Positions 25,770 through 42,601 of a stretch of 64,000 nucleotides of DNA are shown in pieces. Source of the stretch: Burkholderiaceae bacterium (lineage in GTDB: Bacteria > Pseudomonadota > Gammaproteobacteria > Burkholderiales > Burkholderiaceae_C). Made by a program: the position numbers and the translations under genes. The stretch is taken from NCBI GenBank assembly GCA_024235995.1, contig JACKLI010000001.1:62001-126000 (forward strand), read 5' to 3'. The notes beneath the pieces were generated by a model. The model had not been told where the DNA came from. It was given only the letters and a program-made list of their open reading frames with translations, and did not search any database. Positions within the stretch are counted from its first letter, which is position 1. Each line of letters starts with the position of its first letter.

Positions 25770-25785
25770 GATTGAATGGAGCACC

Positions 25786-26715
25786 ATGTCTCCCCTGCAC
25801 CTGACCCTGCGGCAACTGCAGGTCTTCACGGCCGTGGCCCACGGCGGCAGCACGGCCGCGGCCGGCGCCGCCATCGGCCTGTCGCAGTCGGCCACCAGCG
25901 CCGCGCTGAAGGAGCTGGAGCGCATGCTGGGCGCGCCCCTGTTCGACCGCGTGGGCAAGCGCCTGCAGCTCAACAGCAGCGGACGCGCGCTGCTGCCGCG
26001 CGCCCTGTCGCTGCTGGATGGCGCCGCCAGCCTGCAGCGCGCCGCGCAGGGCGACCAGGACAGCCCGGACGCCCTGCGCATCGGCGCCAGCACCACCATC
26101 GGCAACTACGTGCTGCCGCGCTGGCTCAGCCTGCACTGGGCGTCCTGGTACGCCGCGCAGCCGCCCGAATGGCACGCGCAGGTGAAGATCGGCAACACGG
26201 CCGAGATCTGCCGCGCGGTGGCCGACTTCAGCCTCGACGTGGGCCTGATCGAAGGCCCCTGCCACGACCCGCTGCTGCAGGCCCGCCCCTGGCTGCGCGA
26301 CGAGCTGCTGGTCGTCGCCTCACCCCGCCTGGCGCGCCAGCTGCAGCCCCAGGCCGGCGCCTTGTGCGCGGTGCCCGTCGGCGTGCTGCGCCAGCAGGTC
26401 TGGCTGCTGCGCGAGGCCGGCTCGGGCACGCGGGTGGCCACCGACCACGAGCTGCTGCCGCACCTGCGCGCCTATCGCCGCAGCATCGAGCTGGGCAACT
26501 CCGAGGCCATCAAGCACGCCGCCGCCGAGGGCCTGGGCCTGGCCTGCCTGTCCGAATGGGTGGTGGCCGACCTGATCAAGTCCGGCCGCCTCACGCGCCT
26601 GGCCACCACGCTGCCGCGCATGCTGCGCCCCTGCTACCTGGTGCTGCACCGGCACAAGCAGGCCACCGGCGCGCTCGAGCGCCTGACGGCGTCGCTGATG
26701 CAAAGCGCGGCGTGA
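25786..26715 (+). CDS. LysR-family transcriptional regulator (YeiE-like)
   Basis: A 309-residue LysR regulator. The N-terminal winged helix reads LTLRQLQVFTAVAHGGSTAAAGAAIGLSQSATSAALKELE, and the rest is the periplasmic-binding-like effector domain with IGASTTIGNYVLP at its start. It is divergent from the yeiH-like gene, as in E. coli yeiE/yeiH. YeiE has been linked to sulfite sensing and cysteine-related control. The local regulator probably controls the exporter and itself through the palindrome at 25753-25769. Confidence 0.9.
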   Translation: MSPLHLTLRQLQVFTAVAHGGSTAAAGAAIGLSQSATSAALKELERMLGAPLFDRVGKRLQLNSSGRALLPRALSLLDGAASLQRAAQGDQDSPDALRIGASTTIGNYVLPRWLSLHWASWYAAQPPEWHAQVKIGNTAEICRAVADFSLDVGLIEGPCHDPLLQARPWLRDELLVVASPRLARQLQPQAGALCAVPVGVLRQQVWLLREAGSGTRVATDHELLPHLRAYRRSIELGNSEAIKHAAAEGLGLACLSEWVVADLIKSGRLTRLATTLPRMLRPCYLVLHRHKQATGALERLTASLMQSAA

Positions 26716-26731
26716 CGCCCAGGCCGGGCCG

Positions 26732-27310
26732 TCAAAGGCCGAAGCCCGCCCCCGCGCCGAGCAGGGTGGCGATGCCCAGCAGCGCGAAGATGGCGGCGGC
26801 CATCGCGTGCACCAGCTTCATCGGGATGCGGGCGGCCAGCTTGTCGCCCACGAACACCGCCGGCACGTCGGCGATCAGCATGCCCAGCGTCGTGCCCAGC
26901 ACCACCAGCAGCGGCGTGGCGTAGTGCGCTGCCATGGCGATGGTGGCGATCTGCGTCTTGTCCCCCATCTCGGCCAGGAAGAAGGTGACCAGCGTGGCGC
27001 CGAACACGCCCAGGCGCTGGGCGACCTGCGATTCCTCCTCTTCGATCTTGTCGGGAATCAGCGTCCAGACGGCCATGCCGAGAAACGACAGGCCCAGCAC
27101 CCAGCGCAGGATGCCCGGACTGACCGAGGCGGTGATCCAGGCCCCGAGCGCGCCCGCCAGGCCGTGATTGACCAGCGTGGCCACCAGGATGCCCAGGATG
27201 ATCGGCAGCGGCTTCTTGAAGCGCGCGGCCAGGATGAAGGCGAGGAGCTGGGTCTTGTCGCCGATTTCAGCCAGGGCGACGACACCGGTCGATACGAGGA
27301 GGGCTTCCAT
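26732..27310 (-). CDS. UPF0016/TMEM165/GDT1 family cation transporter, probably manganese exporter
   Basis: A 192-residue membrane protein of six helices in two halves. Each half carries the hallmark motif: ALAEIGDKTQLLAF near residue 13 and FLAEMGDKTQIATI near residue 115 (E-x-G-D-K-T). Bacterial members such as Vibrio MneA export Mn2+; plant and yeast members move Mn2+ or Ca2+. The gene is preceded by a yybP-ykoY riboswitch, which senses Mn2+, so manganese export is the best reading. The start ATG 27310 is the first in frame after the riboswitch. Confidence 0.92.
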   Translation of the reverse strand: MEALLVSTGVVALAEIGDKTQLLAFILAARFKKPLPIILGILVATLVNHGLAGALGAWITASVSPGILRWVLGLSFLGMAVWTLIPDKIEEEESQVAQRLGVFGATLVTFFLAEMGDKTQIATIAMAAHYATPLLVVLGTTLGMLIADVPAVFVGDKLAARIPMKLVHAMAAAIFALLGIATLLGAGAGFGL

Positions 27311-27381
27311 GAACGCTTCCAGGCCGCGGATGAGCGACGATCGACCACCACGCCTCCCCGGCCGAATCGGAGGCGTCGTGG

Positions 27382-27481
27382 TCAAAGGTCTTGCCAGGCA
27401 TGGAAACCGCTGACGCCATGACCTGCGGGTCAAGTGTGTTGACGTCAGCCTCTTGAAGGACCAAGAGCGGCTACTCCCCAA
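27382..27481 (-). ncRNA. yybP-ykoY manganese riboswitch
   Basis: Read on the minus strand, the leader of the UPF0016 gene begins with the conserved GGGGAGTAGC segment (27480 down to 27471), continues through a stem containing GCTGACGTCA, and ends with the conserved GCAAGACCTTTGACC segment (about 27394 to 27380). These are the two signature elements of the yybP-ykoY class, which binds Mn2+ and turns on exporters. After the aptamer comes a strong stem-loop (27381-27369 with 27357-27345) with no following T-run, so control is probably at translation initiation or Rho access rather than by an intrinsic terminator. Confidence 0.85.
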
Positions 27482-27524
27482 TGACCCGGCTATTCTATCA
27501 AGCCGCCCCGATCCGGGCCGGCCA

Positions 27525-27562
27525 AGAAAAAACCCCGCTCTCGTTTGAGTAGCGGGGTTTTC
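27525..27562 (-). terminator. Bidirectional-looking intrinsic terminator after tRNA-Phe
   Basis: AACCCCGCT (27531-27539) pairs with AGCGGGGTT (27551-27559). Minus-strand transcripts leaving the tRNA-Phe gene meet the hairpin followed by a run of T residues. The other direction also ends in TTTT. It separates the tRNA unit from the riboswitch leader. Confidence 0.8.
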
Positions 27563-27582
27563 AATGCCCATAAGGGCTTGTT

Positions 27583-27658
<76 letters not shown>

Positions 27659-27692
27659 GTGAAGCGCGAGATTATAGCGAAGAATTTCGGGC

Positions 27693-28421
27693 TCACGTGG
27701 CCGCCTGGCTGCTCTTGCGGCCGCGGGCCAGGTCGACCCCCAGTTGCTTGAGCTTGCGGTACAGGTGGGTGCGCTCCAGGCCCGTCTTTTCGGCCACCCG
27801 CGTCATCGAGCCGCCTTCCTTGGCCAGGTGAAATTCGAAGTACGCCTTCTCGAACGCGTCGCGCGCCTCGCGCAGCGGCTGATCGAGCTCGAAGCTGCGC
27901 TGCGCCTGCGGCGTGAGGTCGAGGGCCGCGGGCAGCATCTGGCCGCCGGTCATGGCGGCTTCGACGGTGAGTTCGATTTCCGCCGCGCCCATTCCACCGG
28001 GCGCGCGCTCGCCGTCGCGCGCGGCCGCGGTGGTCGTCGAGCCCGAGGTCGCCGGCTGCGAGCGCGCCAGCGCCTGTTCAACGGCCTTGAGCAGCTTTTG
28101 CAGCGTGATGGGCTTTTCGAGGAAGGCGTGCGCGCCGATGCGCGTGGCCTCGACAGCGGTCTCGATGGTGGCGTGGCCGCTCATCATGATGACGGGCATG
28201 GTCAGCAGGCCCGCGCCGCGCCACTCCTTGAGCAGGGTGACGCCGTCGGTGTCGGGCATCCAGATGTCGAGCAGCACCAGATCGGGGCAGGCGTTTTGCC
28301 GCGCGGCCCGCGCCTGGGCGGCGTTCTCGGCCAGTTCGACGGTGTGACCCTCGTCATTGAGGATCTCCGACAGGAGATCCCGAATGCCCAGTTCGTCGTC
28401 AACCACCAGAATGTTGGCCAT
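27693..28421 (-). CDS. Response regulator with Fis-type DNA-binding domain (NtrX-like without AAA+ domain)
   Basis: A 242-residue regulator. The receiver domain covers residues 1-120 with the acidic pair DD (8-9), phosphoacceptor Asp52 in LLDIWMP, Thr/Ser in MSGH and Lys in LEKPIT. A low-complexity linker follows (about 120-180). The C-terminus is a Fis-type helix-turn-helix (MTRVAEKTGLERTHLYRKLKQLG). The sigma-54 AAA+ domain found in NtrX and NtrC is missing, so it cannot open sigma-54 promoters by itself. It is the partner of the NtrY-type kinase gene directly upstream (27 bases). Confidence 0.9.
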   Translation of the reverse strand: MANILVVDDELGIRDLLSEILNDEGHTVELAENAAQARAARQNACPDLVLLDIWMPDTDGVTLLKEWRGAGLLTMPVIMMSGHATIETAVEATRIGAHAFLEKPITLQKLLKAVEQALARSQPATSGSTTTAAARDGERAPGGMGAAEIELTVEAAMTGGQMLPAALDLTPQAQRSFELDQPLREARDAFEKAYFEFHLAKEGGSMTRVAEKTGLERTHLYRKLKQLGVDLARGRKSSQAAT

Positions 28422-28448
28422 GAGAAAGCGTGTTTCCTTTGCGTGAGG

Positions 28449-30776
28449 TCAGCCGGCCGCGTTGCTTGTCCCGGGGGACTCGGTGGCGGGCTCGAACGTC
28501 AATGATACTTGCGCCCCGGCAACGTGCCCATCGACGATGCGATTGGACACATCCACGCGCGCGCCATGTTCCTCGGCGATCTTCTTGACCACCGCCAGGC
28601 CCAGGCCGGTGCCCTTGGCCTTGGTGGTCACGTAGGGCTCGAAGGCGCGCTTGAGAATGGCGTCGGGAAAGCCATGGCCATGGTCGATGACCGACAGGCG
28701 CACGCGTTGCGCGCTGGCCGACCACTGGGTGCGAATGACGACGCCGCCACCTGCCGCCGCCTGGGCCGCGTCGGGCACGGGCGAGGCGTCGAGCGCGTTT
28801 TGCACCAGGTTGTGGATGACCTGGCGCAGCTGCTGCGCATCGCCCAGGATGAGCGGGCAGGCGCCGTCGCGCTCGAAGCGCACCGGCACCACGGCGCCAT
28901 GGCCAGGGCCGTCCAGGTGGGCGCCGTACAGGTGCAGCACCTCGGCCACCAGTTCGTTCAGATCCAGGGGCTTGAGCTGCGCCGCGGGCAGGCGCGCGTA
29001 GTCGCGAAACTCGTTGACCAGGCGCTTCATGGCGTCGACCTGCTCGACGATGGTGTGCACCGACTTGATGAGCAGCGCGCGGTCGGTATCGGGCAGCTTG
29101 TCGGCCAGCCGCCGCTCCAGCCGCTCGGCCGACAGCTGGATGGGCGTGAGCGGGTTCTTGATCTCGTGCGCCAGGCGGCGCGCCACCTCGGCCCAGGCCT
29201 GGGTGCGCTGGGCGGAGACGATCTCGGAGATGTCGTCGAACACCAGCAGGCGCAGCCCGCCCGGCAGGGCCGCGCCGCGCGCCACCAGCGACACGGCCTC
29301 GGCGTTGGCCCCGTCGGTGGCGCCGTGCAGCTCGAAGGCGTGCTGCCAGTGATCGGGCCCATGCTCGATGCGAGCGGCCTCGAACTGGTCGAACTGCGCC
29401 TGCACGTCGTGGCCGAAGGCCTCCAGCTTGGGCAGTGCGGCCAGCGGGTGGCCGACGCCGGCCGCCAAGGGAGCCCGCAGGATGCGCGTGGCGCCCGGGT
29501 TGGCCGACTGGATGACGCCGGCCGGGTCGAGCACGATGACGCCCGCCGTCAGGTTGTCCAGGATGGTCTGCAGGTTGGCGCGCGCGGTTTCCACCTCGCG
29601 CATGCTGGCGTCCACCGCCGTGCGGGCGTCGGCCAGCTGGCGCGTCATGTCGGCGAACGAGCGCGTCAGGCCCACCAGCTCGTCGCGCCCGGCCAGGATC
29701 ACCTTGGGCCGCAAATCGCCCGCGGCCACCTGGCGCACGCCGTCGGCCAGCATCAGCAGGGGCGTGGCCAGCTGCTGGCCCAGCAACACCGCCAGCAGCA
29801 CCGCGCCGAACACGGCCAGGAACAGCGCCAGCGTCAGGGTGCCGATGTACATGCGGCGCAAGCCCTGGCGGCCCAGCGCGCGCTCCTGGTATTCCCGGTT
29901 GGCCTCCTGCACGGCCAGGGCGTTTTCGACCAGCACGCTGGGCAGCGGCTGCACCGCCTCGACCAGGCGTGCCTCGTCGGTCAGGCCCAGCGTGCGCGCG
30001 CCCACCACCGCCAGGGCGCGGATGCGCGCCTCGGGCGGGGTGCTGCCGGCCGGGCGCGGCACCGCGGCTTCGTCCAGGCCTTCGATCTGGGTGGCCACGC
30101 CCTGGGCACGCACGTTGCGCAGCAGCTGCGCCGAGGGCTTGGTGGGCGAAAGGTCGAAGCGCGACAGCCCGGCGCTGGCGATCAGCCGCCCCGAGCTGCT
30201 CCACAGGTTGGCGTCGGTGGCGCCGATCTGCGTGCGCAGCCGCTCCAGCGGCAGGGCCGCCGCCGCGTCGGGCGTGTCGGCCAGCAGGGCCGCGGCGCCG
30301 CGCAGCTGGTTGCCGAATTCGCGCGCCTGCGTCTCCAGCGAGCTGCGCGCCAGGGTCAGGCCCGATTCGAGCGCGCCCTCCACCTTGACGTCGAACCAGG
30401 TCTCGATCGAGCGCGACACGAACTGGTAGGACACGCCGTAGATGAGCAGGCCCGGCAACACGCCCACCAGGCCGAAGATGGCCGCCAGCTTGATCAGCAG
30501 GCGGCTGCCGAACTTGCCGCGCCGCAGGCGCGACAGCAGGCGATAGACGCCCCACAGGATGACCAGCGCCAGCACCACCGCCGCCGCGATGTTGACCCAC
30601 AGCAGGCGGGTGAAGTAGCGCTCGTAGAGCAGGCGGTTGTTGGTGGCCTGCACCAGCAGGAAGATCAGCACCAGCCCGCCCACCAGCATGGTGACGGCGG
30701 CCAGGCGCAGCGTCCAGCGCGTGACGCTGCCCTGCCCCGGCAGCTCCAGGTCGAACTCGCCTCGCGGCGCTGTCAC
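28449..30776 (-). CDS. NtrY-type membrane sensor histidine kinase
   Basis: A 775-residue kinase starting at a GTG, supported by GGAGGG seven bases upstream. Three or four hydrophobic segments lie in the first 130 residues, then an extracytoplasmic domain, another helix (LTLALFLAVFGAVLLAVLLG), a HAMP linker, a PAS domain (ILDNLTAGVIVLDPAG) and the catalytic core. The phosphoacceptor H-box is RRLAHEIKNPLTPIQ, the N-box LVQNALDA, and G boxes DHGHGFP and GTGLGLAVV. The layout is that of NtrY. With its response regulator it may sense redox or nitrogen conditions; the signal is unknown. An unusual feature is a GTG start in an overlapping-frame region; the frame is open to 30908. Confidence 0.9.
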   Translation of the reverse strand: MTAPRGEFDLELPGQGSVTRWTLRLAAVTMLVGGLVLIFLLVQATNNRLLYERYFTRLLWVNIAAAVVLALVILWGVYRLLSRLRRGKFGSRLLIKLAAIFGLVGVLPGLLIYGVSYQFVSRSIETWFDVKVEGALESGLTLARSSLETQAREFGNQLRGAAALLADTPDAAAALPLERLRTQIGATDANLWSSSGRLIASAGLSRFDLSPTKPSAQLLRNVRAQGVATQIEGLDEAAVPRPAGSTPPEARIRALAVVGARTLGLTDEARLVEAVQPLPSVLVENALAVQEANREYQERALGRQGLRRMYIGTLTLALFLAVFGAVLLAVLLGQQLATPLLMLADGVRQVAAGDLRPKVILAGRDELVGLTRSFADMTRQLADARTAVDASMREVETARANLQTILDNLTAGVIVLDPAGVIQSANPGATRILRAPLAAGVGHPLAALPKLEAFGHDVQAQFDQFEAARIEHGPDHWQHAFELHGATDGANAEAVSLVARGAALPGGLRLLVFDDISEIVSAQRTQAWAEVARRLAHEIKNPLTPIQLSAERLERRLADKLPDTDRALLIKSVHTIVEQVDAMKRLVNEFRDYARLPAAQLKPLDLNELVAEVLHLYGAHLDGPGHGAVVPVRFERDGACPLILGDAQQLRQVIHNLVQNALDASPVPDAAQAAAGGGVVIRTQWSASAQRVRLSVIDHGHGFPDAILKRAFEPYVTTKAKGTGLGLAVVKKIAEEHGARVDVSNRIVDGHVAGAQVSLTFEPATESPGTSNAAG

Positions 30777-30834
30777 TGGACGACCCTCCGCGCTGCGCGC
30801 TGCGGGATTCGCGCTTGGGAGCGGCCCGGCGCGC

Positions 30835-31464
30835 TCATGGCTTGCGCTCCAATTCCAGCGGCTGGCGCCGCTCGAGCGCGAGGTGCCAGTCCGACTGGCG
30901 CAGCCCACCCAGCTGGAAGGTGCGCGGCAACTGGCTGGCGTCCAGCCGAAACTGAAACTGCAGCAGTTGCGCGCCGCCGCCGGCCAGTTGCTCGGTGCTG
31001 GCGATCTTCCAGCCGGCGATGCGTTGCACGGCCGCCATCACCTCGGCCAGGGACTCGTACTGCTGCGACAGGCCCAGGCCCAGCTCGGCGTCGTTGATGG
31101 GCTCGCTGGAGGTGTTGAGGCGCCAGTGGCGCGTCAGTGGCTGATAGGCCACGCGCGTGTAGCGCGTGGCGGCCGCCAGCTCCTGGTCGAACCAGTACCA
31201 GCGCTCGCGCAAGACCCGGGCCTCGGCCACGAAGTGCACCGGAATGCCCTTGAGCAGGGCGTCCTGCACCGAAGGAGCCAGCTCGAAGCTGAGCTCGGCA
31301 TACAGCAGAACCTCGTCGTCGCTGCGCTCGACGCGCAGCGACGGCACGCCCGGCGCCGCCGCCCAGGCCGCGCCGGACGCGCCTGCCAGCCCGGCGCACA
31401 GCAGCGCGGCCAGCGCGCGCCGGCGCGCCCGCGCCTCAGGCGGCAGGCTTGTGCAGCAGGGCAT
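30835..31464 (-). CDS. DUF4390 family exported protein
   Basis: A 209-residue protein with a signal peptide (RRRALAALLCAGLAGASGAAWA, in two parts) and a beta-rich domain with RVERSDDEVLLYAELSFEL near the mature N-terminus. DUF4390 proteins are found next to NtrY-type kinases and rsmB in betaproteobacteria, exactly as here, and may feed a periplasmic signal to the kinase. No biochemical function is established. It overlaps the 3' end of rsmB by 29 bases with the start I chose (31464); in-frame starts further upstream are possible. Confidence 0.8.
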   Translation of the reverse strand: MPCCTSLPPEARARRRALAALLCAGLAGASGAAWAAAPGVPSLRVERSDDEVLLYAELSFELAPSVQDALLKGIPVHFVAEARVLRERWYWFDQELAAATRYTRVAYQPLTRHWRLNTSSEPINDAELGLGLSQQYESLAEVMAAVQRIAGWKIASTEQLAGGGAQLLQFQFRLDASQLPRTFQLGGLRQSDWHLALERRQPLELERKP

Positions 31465-32779
31465 AGAAGAATCCGTCTTCATCGTGCCCGCCATTGTCGC
31501 CAAGCTCGGCGCCCGCGCCCGGCTGGATGGGCAACAAATGGCCGGGCGCCGGCAGCGGATGCGCGTCGGTGTTGCGTGCGGCAAACGCCGCGATGCGTTC
31601 GGCGCCCTCCGCGCGAAACACCGAGCAGGTGCAGTACAGCAGGCGCCCGCCCGGCGCCAGCAGCGGCCACAAGGCCTGCAGCAGGCGGTCCTGCGCAGCC
31701 GCCAGCTGCGCGATGTCGCTGGCGCGGCGCAGCCAGCGCACGTCCGGGTGGCGGCGCACGATGCCCGAGGCGCTGCAGGGCGCATCCAGCAGGATCGCGT
31801 CGAAAGGCACCCCGTCCCACCAGGCCGCGGGATCGCCCGCATCGGCCACGCGCACCTGCGCCTGCAGCCCCAGGCGCTGCAGGTTCTGCTCGATGCGCGG
31901 GCTGCGCTCGGCGCTCAGCTCCAGCGCCGTGACCTGGGCGTGCGGCGCCAGTTCCAGCAGGTGGGCGGTCTTGCCGCCCGGCGCGGCGCAGGCGTCCAGC
32001 ACGCGCAGGGGCTGCTGGCCCAGGCCGTCCAGCAGCAGGGGCGCGGCCCGTTGCGCGGTGGCCGACTGCACCGACACCAGGCCTTCGGCAAAGCCGGGCA
32101 GCTCATGCACCGGGCGCGGCGACGCCAGCCGCAGGGCCGCGCCGCCCAGCGGCGTGGCGGCCATGCCGCGTCGCGCCAGCTGCTCGCCATAGGCGGCCAC
32201 GTCGCTGCGCCGCACGTTGACCCGCAGGTCCATCGACGCGGGCACCTGGTTGGCCGCCAGCAGGGCCGCCCAGTGATCGGGGTGATCGGCCTGCAGGCGC
32301 TGGATCCACCAGGCGGGGTGGTTCCAGCGCGCGACCGGGTCGGCCGCCAGCGCGGCCAACAGCCCGTCGGCGTCACGCCGGAACTGGCGCAGGCAGGCGT
32401 TGATGAAGGCTGCCTGGCGCCGCAGCGCAGGCTCGCGCTTGGCCGCTTCCACGGTCTGATCGACCACGGTGAAGGCCGGGTAGGTCTGCGCGCAGCCCGG
32501 CAGCAGCAGGGCGAGCGCGCTGCACAGCAGGGCATCGGCGAGCGGCGCCGGCCGGCGCGGCGCGAGGCGGCCGCGCAGCGCCTGCGCCGTACCCCAATGG
32601 CGCAGCACCTCGAAGCTGAGTGCCTGGGCGCCCGCGCGCAGGGCGGGCGGTGCGCCCTCCAGCAGGCGGGTCAGCGACTGGCCCGCGCCCACGCCCTCGA
32701 TCAGGCGCGCCAGCAACTGCAACTGCCGCCACAGCGGCGGCGCCTGCCGCGCCGCGCCAGCACCGGCCGCAGGAGGCAT
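31436..32779 (-). CDS. rsmB: 16S rRNA m5C967 methyltransferase RsmB
   Basis: A 447-residue protein. An N-terminal NusB-like RNA-binding domain (about 1-150, with AFINACLRQF) precedes the SAM methyltransferase domain. Motif I is DACAAPGGKTAHLLEL; the two cysteines used in m5C chemistry are in LDAPCSASGIVRRHPD and LLYCTCSVF. It methylates C967 of 16S rRNA. The ATG overlaps the stop of the lemA-like gene (ATGA at 32776-32779), and the 3' end overlaps the DUF4390 gene. The N-terminus is Ala/Pro-rich and low in conservation. Confidence 0.92.
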   Translation of the reverse strand: MPPAAGAGAARQAPPLWRQLQLLARLIEGVGAGQSLTRLLEGAPPALRAGAQALSFEVLRHWGTAQALRGRLAPRRPAPLADALLCSALALLLPGCAQTYPAFTVVDQTVEAAKREPALRRQAAFINACLRQFRRDADGLLAALAADPVARWNHPAWWIQRLQADHPDHWAALLAANQVPASMDLRVNVRRSDVAAYGEQLARRGMAATPLGGAALRLASPRPVHELPGFAEGLVSVQSATAQRAAPLLLDGLGQQPLRVLDACAAPGGKTAHLLELAPHAQVTALELSAERSPRIEQNLQRLGLQAQVRVADAGDPAAWWDGVPFDAILLDAPCSASGIVRRHPDVRWLRRASDIAQLAAAQDRLLQALWPLLAPGGRLLYCTCSVFRAEGAERIAAFAARNTDAHPLPAPGHLLPIQPGAGAELGDNGGHDEDGFFYALLHKPAA

Positions 32780-33375
32780 CACGGCCGGCCTTCCTCGATC
32801 AGCGGCAGCGCCTGCGCCGCGCGAAAGCCGCACAGGCGCGCCATCAGTGCCGCCGGAAACTGGTCAATGGCGGCGTTGTAGCGCTGCACCGCGGCGTTGA
32901 ACGCCGCCATCAGCGGCTGCTCCTGCTGGCGCAGGCGTTCCCACTGCGCCAGCACGGGCGTGGCGTCCATGGCCATATGGCTGGCCCAGTCCTGCACCGG
33001 CACGCCGGCCCACGCCGCTTCCAGCGCCGCATGGGCCAGCACCAGCCGGCCCACCGCGTCCGCGTCGGCCGGCCGCGCGCGCACCGGCGCCAGGGCCAGG
33101 GCCCACTGCTCGCTGGCGGCGCCCAGGCGCACCCACGATGGCAGCGCGGGCGCGGGCGCAACATTGGCGCCCTCGCTGGCATCGGCACCGGCCGGCCCCT
33201 GGCCCTGCTTCAGCGCATCGCCCAACCACGCCAGCCGCTCGATGAAGCGCGTATCCAGCGGAGCCCAGGCGGTGCCGATGGCGGCGCGCAGGCGCATCAG
33301 GCGGTTGTACGCGCCCACCGCCCAGAACAGCACCAGGGCAAGGGCGACGACGGCAATCACCAGACCGTCGGACAT
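32779..33375 (-). CDS. LemA-like protein
   Basis: A 198-residue protein with one N-terminal helix (LVIAVVALALVLFWAVGAYN) followed by a helical cytoplasmic or periplasmic domain. The LemA features YNRLMRLRAAIGTAW just after the helix and YNAAIDQFPAALMARLCGF near the C-terminus are present. A poorly conserved Ala/Pro segment sits in the middle (about 60-80). LemA proteins have no settled function. The gene lies between rpoC's terminator and rsmB and overlaps rsmB by four bases. I chose ATG 33375 over 33399, which would overlap the rpoC terminator. Confidence 0.82.
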   Translation of the reverse strand: MSDGLVIAVVALALVLFWAVGAYNRLMRLRAAIGTAWAPLDTRFIERLAWLGDALKQGQGPAGADASEGANVAPAPALPSWVRLGAASEQWALALAPVRARPADADAVGRLVLAHAALEAAWAGVPVQDWASHMAMDATPVLAQWERLRQQEQPLMAAFNAAVQRYNAAIDQFPAALMARLCGFRAAQALPLIEEGRP

Positions 33376-33397
33376 GGCTTCGATTTCGATTCCATAC

Positions 33398-33435
33398 AAA
33401 AAAGCCCTGGCACGCCGATGGAGCGTGCGCAGGGC
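33398..33435 (-). terminator. Intrinsic terminator of the rpoBC operon
   Basis: On the minus strand, GCCCTGCGCACGCTCC (33435-33420) can fold with GGCGTGCCAGGGC (33416-33404), followed by six T residues (33403-33398). It lies 20 bases after the rpoC stop and right before the lemA-like gene. Confidence 0.82.
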
Positions 33436-33454
33436 GCTATGCTTTCAAAAGCAG

Positions 33455-37684
<4,230 letters not shown>

Positions 37685-37704
37685 GTGAACCTATCCTTTT
37701 CCGA

Positions 37705-41817
<4,113 letters not shown>

Positions 41818-42180
41818 GAAATCTCCGGGCGTCGAACCAAAAGGTCCTGGATATCAGGCGACTAGGAAAGTCAGGCCCCAAACAGCCTGACGAAAGCTTG
41901 GCGGCTGGCCACTACCAGCCCATGGCGGACAGCCGCGCGTTGCACGCGGCCCGGACCAAGTGGTCTTCTGCAGTCGGGTTCAGAAGACACTTGCAAGCGG
42001 CGATCAGCCGCCGCTTGCAGGTGCGCTCTGAAAGCGCAAAAGGCTGGCCTTGCGACCAGCCTGTAAATCGGATGCCTGCCGTAGCGAGCGGCGCGAGGTT
42101 TGCGGGAGAAGCGCAGCCGTACCGAAGTACGGCGAGCATCGCAGCGCAAAGATCGCGTCGCGCAGTAGGCAGGGGCCGAT
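41818..42180 (-). other. rplL-rpoB intergenic region with attenuator-like and processing-type stem-loops
   Basis: No gene is visible in these 363 bases. On the minus strand, in order of transcription, AGGCTGG/CCAGCCT (42062-42056 with 42047-42041) forms a hairpin followed by TTTT, resembling a partial terminator. Next, a long near-perfect stem GCAAGCGGCGG/CGCCGCTTGC (42018-42008 with 42002-41993) resembles an RNase III processing stem. A third pairs GTCTTCTG with CAGAAGAC (about 41990-41963). In E. coli the same interval holds an attenuator and an RNase III site that set the ratio of RNA polymerase to ribosomal proteins; I infer a similar role. Confidence 0.6.
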
Positions 42181-42558
42181 TTACTTGAGTTCGACCTTGG
42201 CGCCGGCCTCTTCCAGCTTTTTCTTGGCCGCTTCGGCATCCGCCTTGGCAATGCCTTCCTTGACGGGCTTCGGAGCGCCGTCGACCAGGTCCTTGGCTTC
42301 CTTCAGGCCCAGGCCGGTGATCTCGCGCACCGCCTTGATGACGGACACCTTGTTGGCGCCGGCTTCCAGCAGTTGCACCGTGAACTCGGTCTTTTCCTCG
42401 GCGGCGGCAGCGGCGCCAGCGCCACCACCGGCGGCCGGGGCGGCCATGGCGGCGGCGCTCACGCCGAACTTCTCTTCGATGGCTTTCACCAGGTCGTTGA
42501 GTTCCATGACCGTCATGCCGTCCAGCGCGGTCAGAAATGCGTCTTTATCGAATGCCAT
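42181..42558 (-). CDS. rplL: 50S ribosomal protein L7/L12
   Basis: The 125-residue stalk protein. The N-terminal dimerisation part MAFDKDAFLTALDGMTVMELNDLVKAIEEKFGV is followed by the Ala/Gly/Pro hinge and the factor-binding C-terminal domain with KTEFTVQLLEAGANKVSVIKAVREITGLGLKEAKDLVDGAP, read in pieces. It recruits translation factors to the ribosome. It follows rplJ after 43 bases. Confidence 0.98.
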   Translation of the reverse strand: MAFDKDAFLTALDGMTVMELNDLVKAIEEKFGVSAAAMAAPAAGGGAGAAAAAEEKTEFTVQLLEAGANKVSVIKAVREITGLGLKEAKDLVDGAPKPVKEGIAKADAEAAKKKLEEAGAKVELK

Positions 42559-42601
42559 TTTGATTTCCCAATACAGTTAAACGGATCGTTTGGCGGCGCC
42601 C

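Noticed and set aside
28509..31097. Long plus-strand frame opposite the NtrY-type kinase
   Set aside because: Low-complexity Arg/Gln/His/Gly composition, no ribosome site, and the opposite strand encodes a complete kinase.
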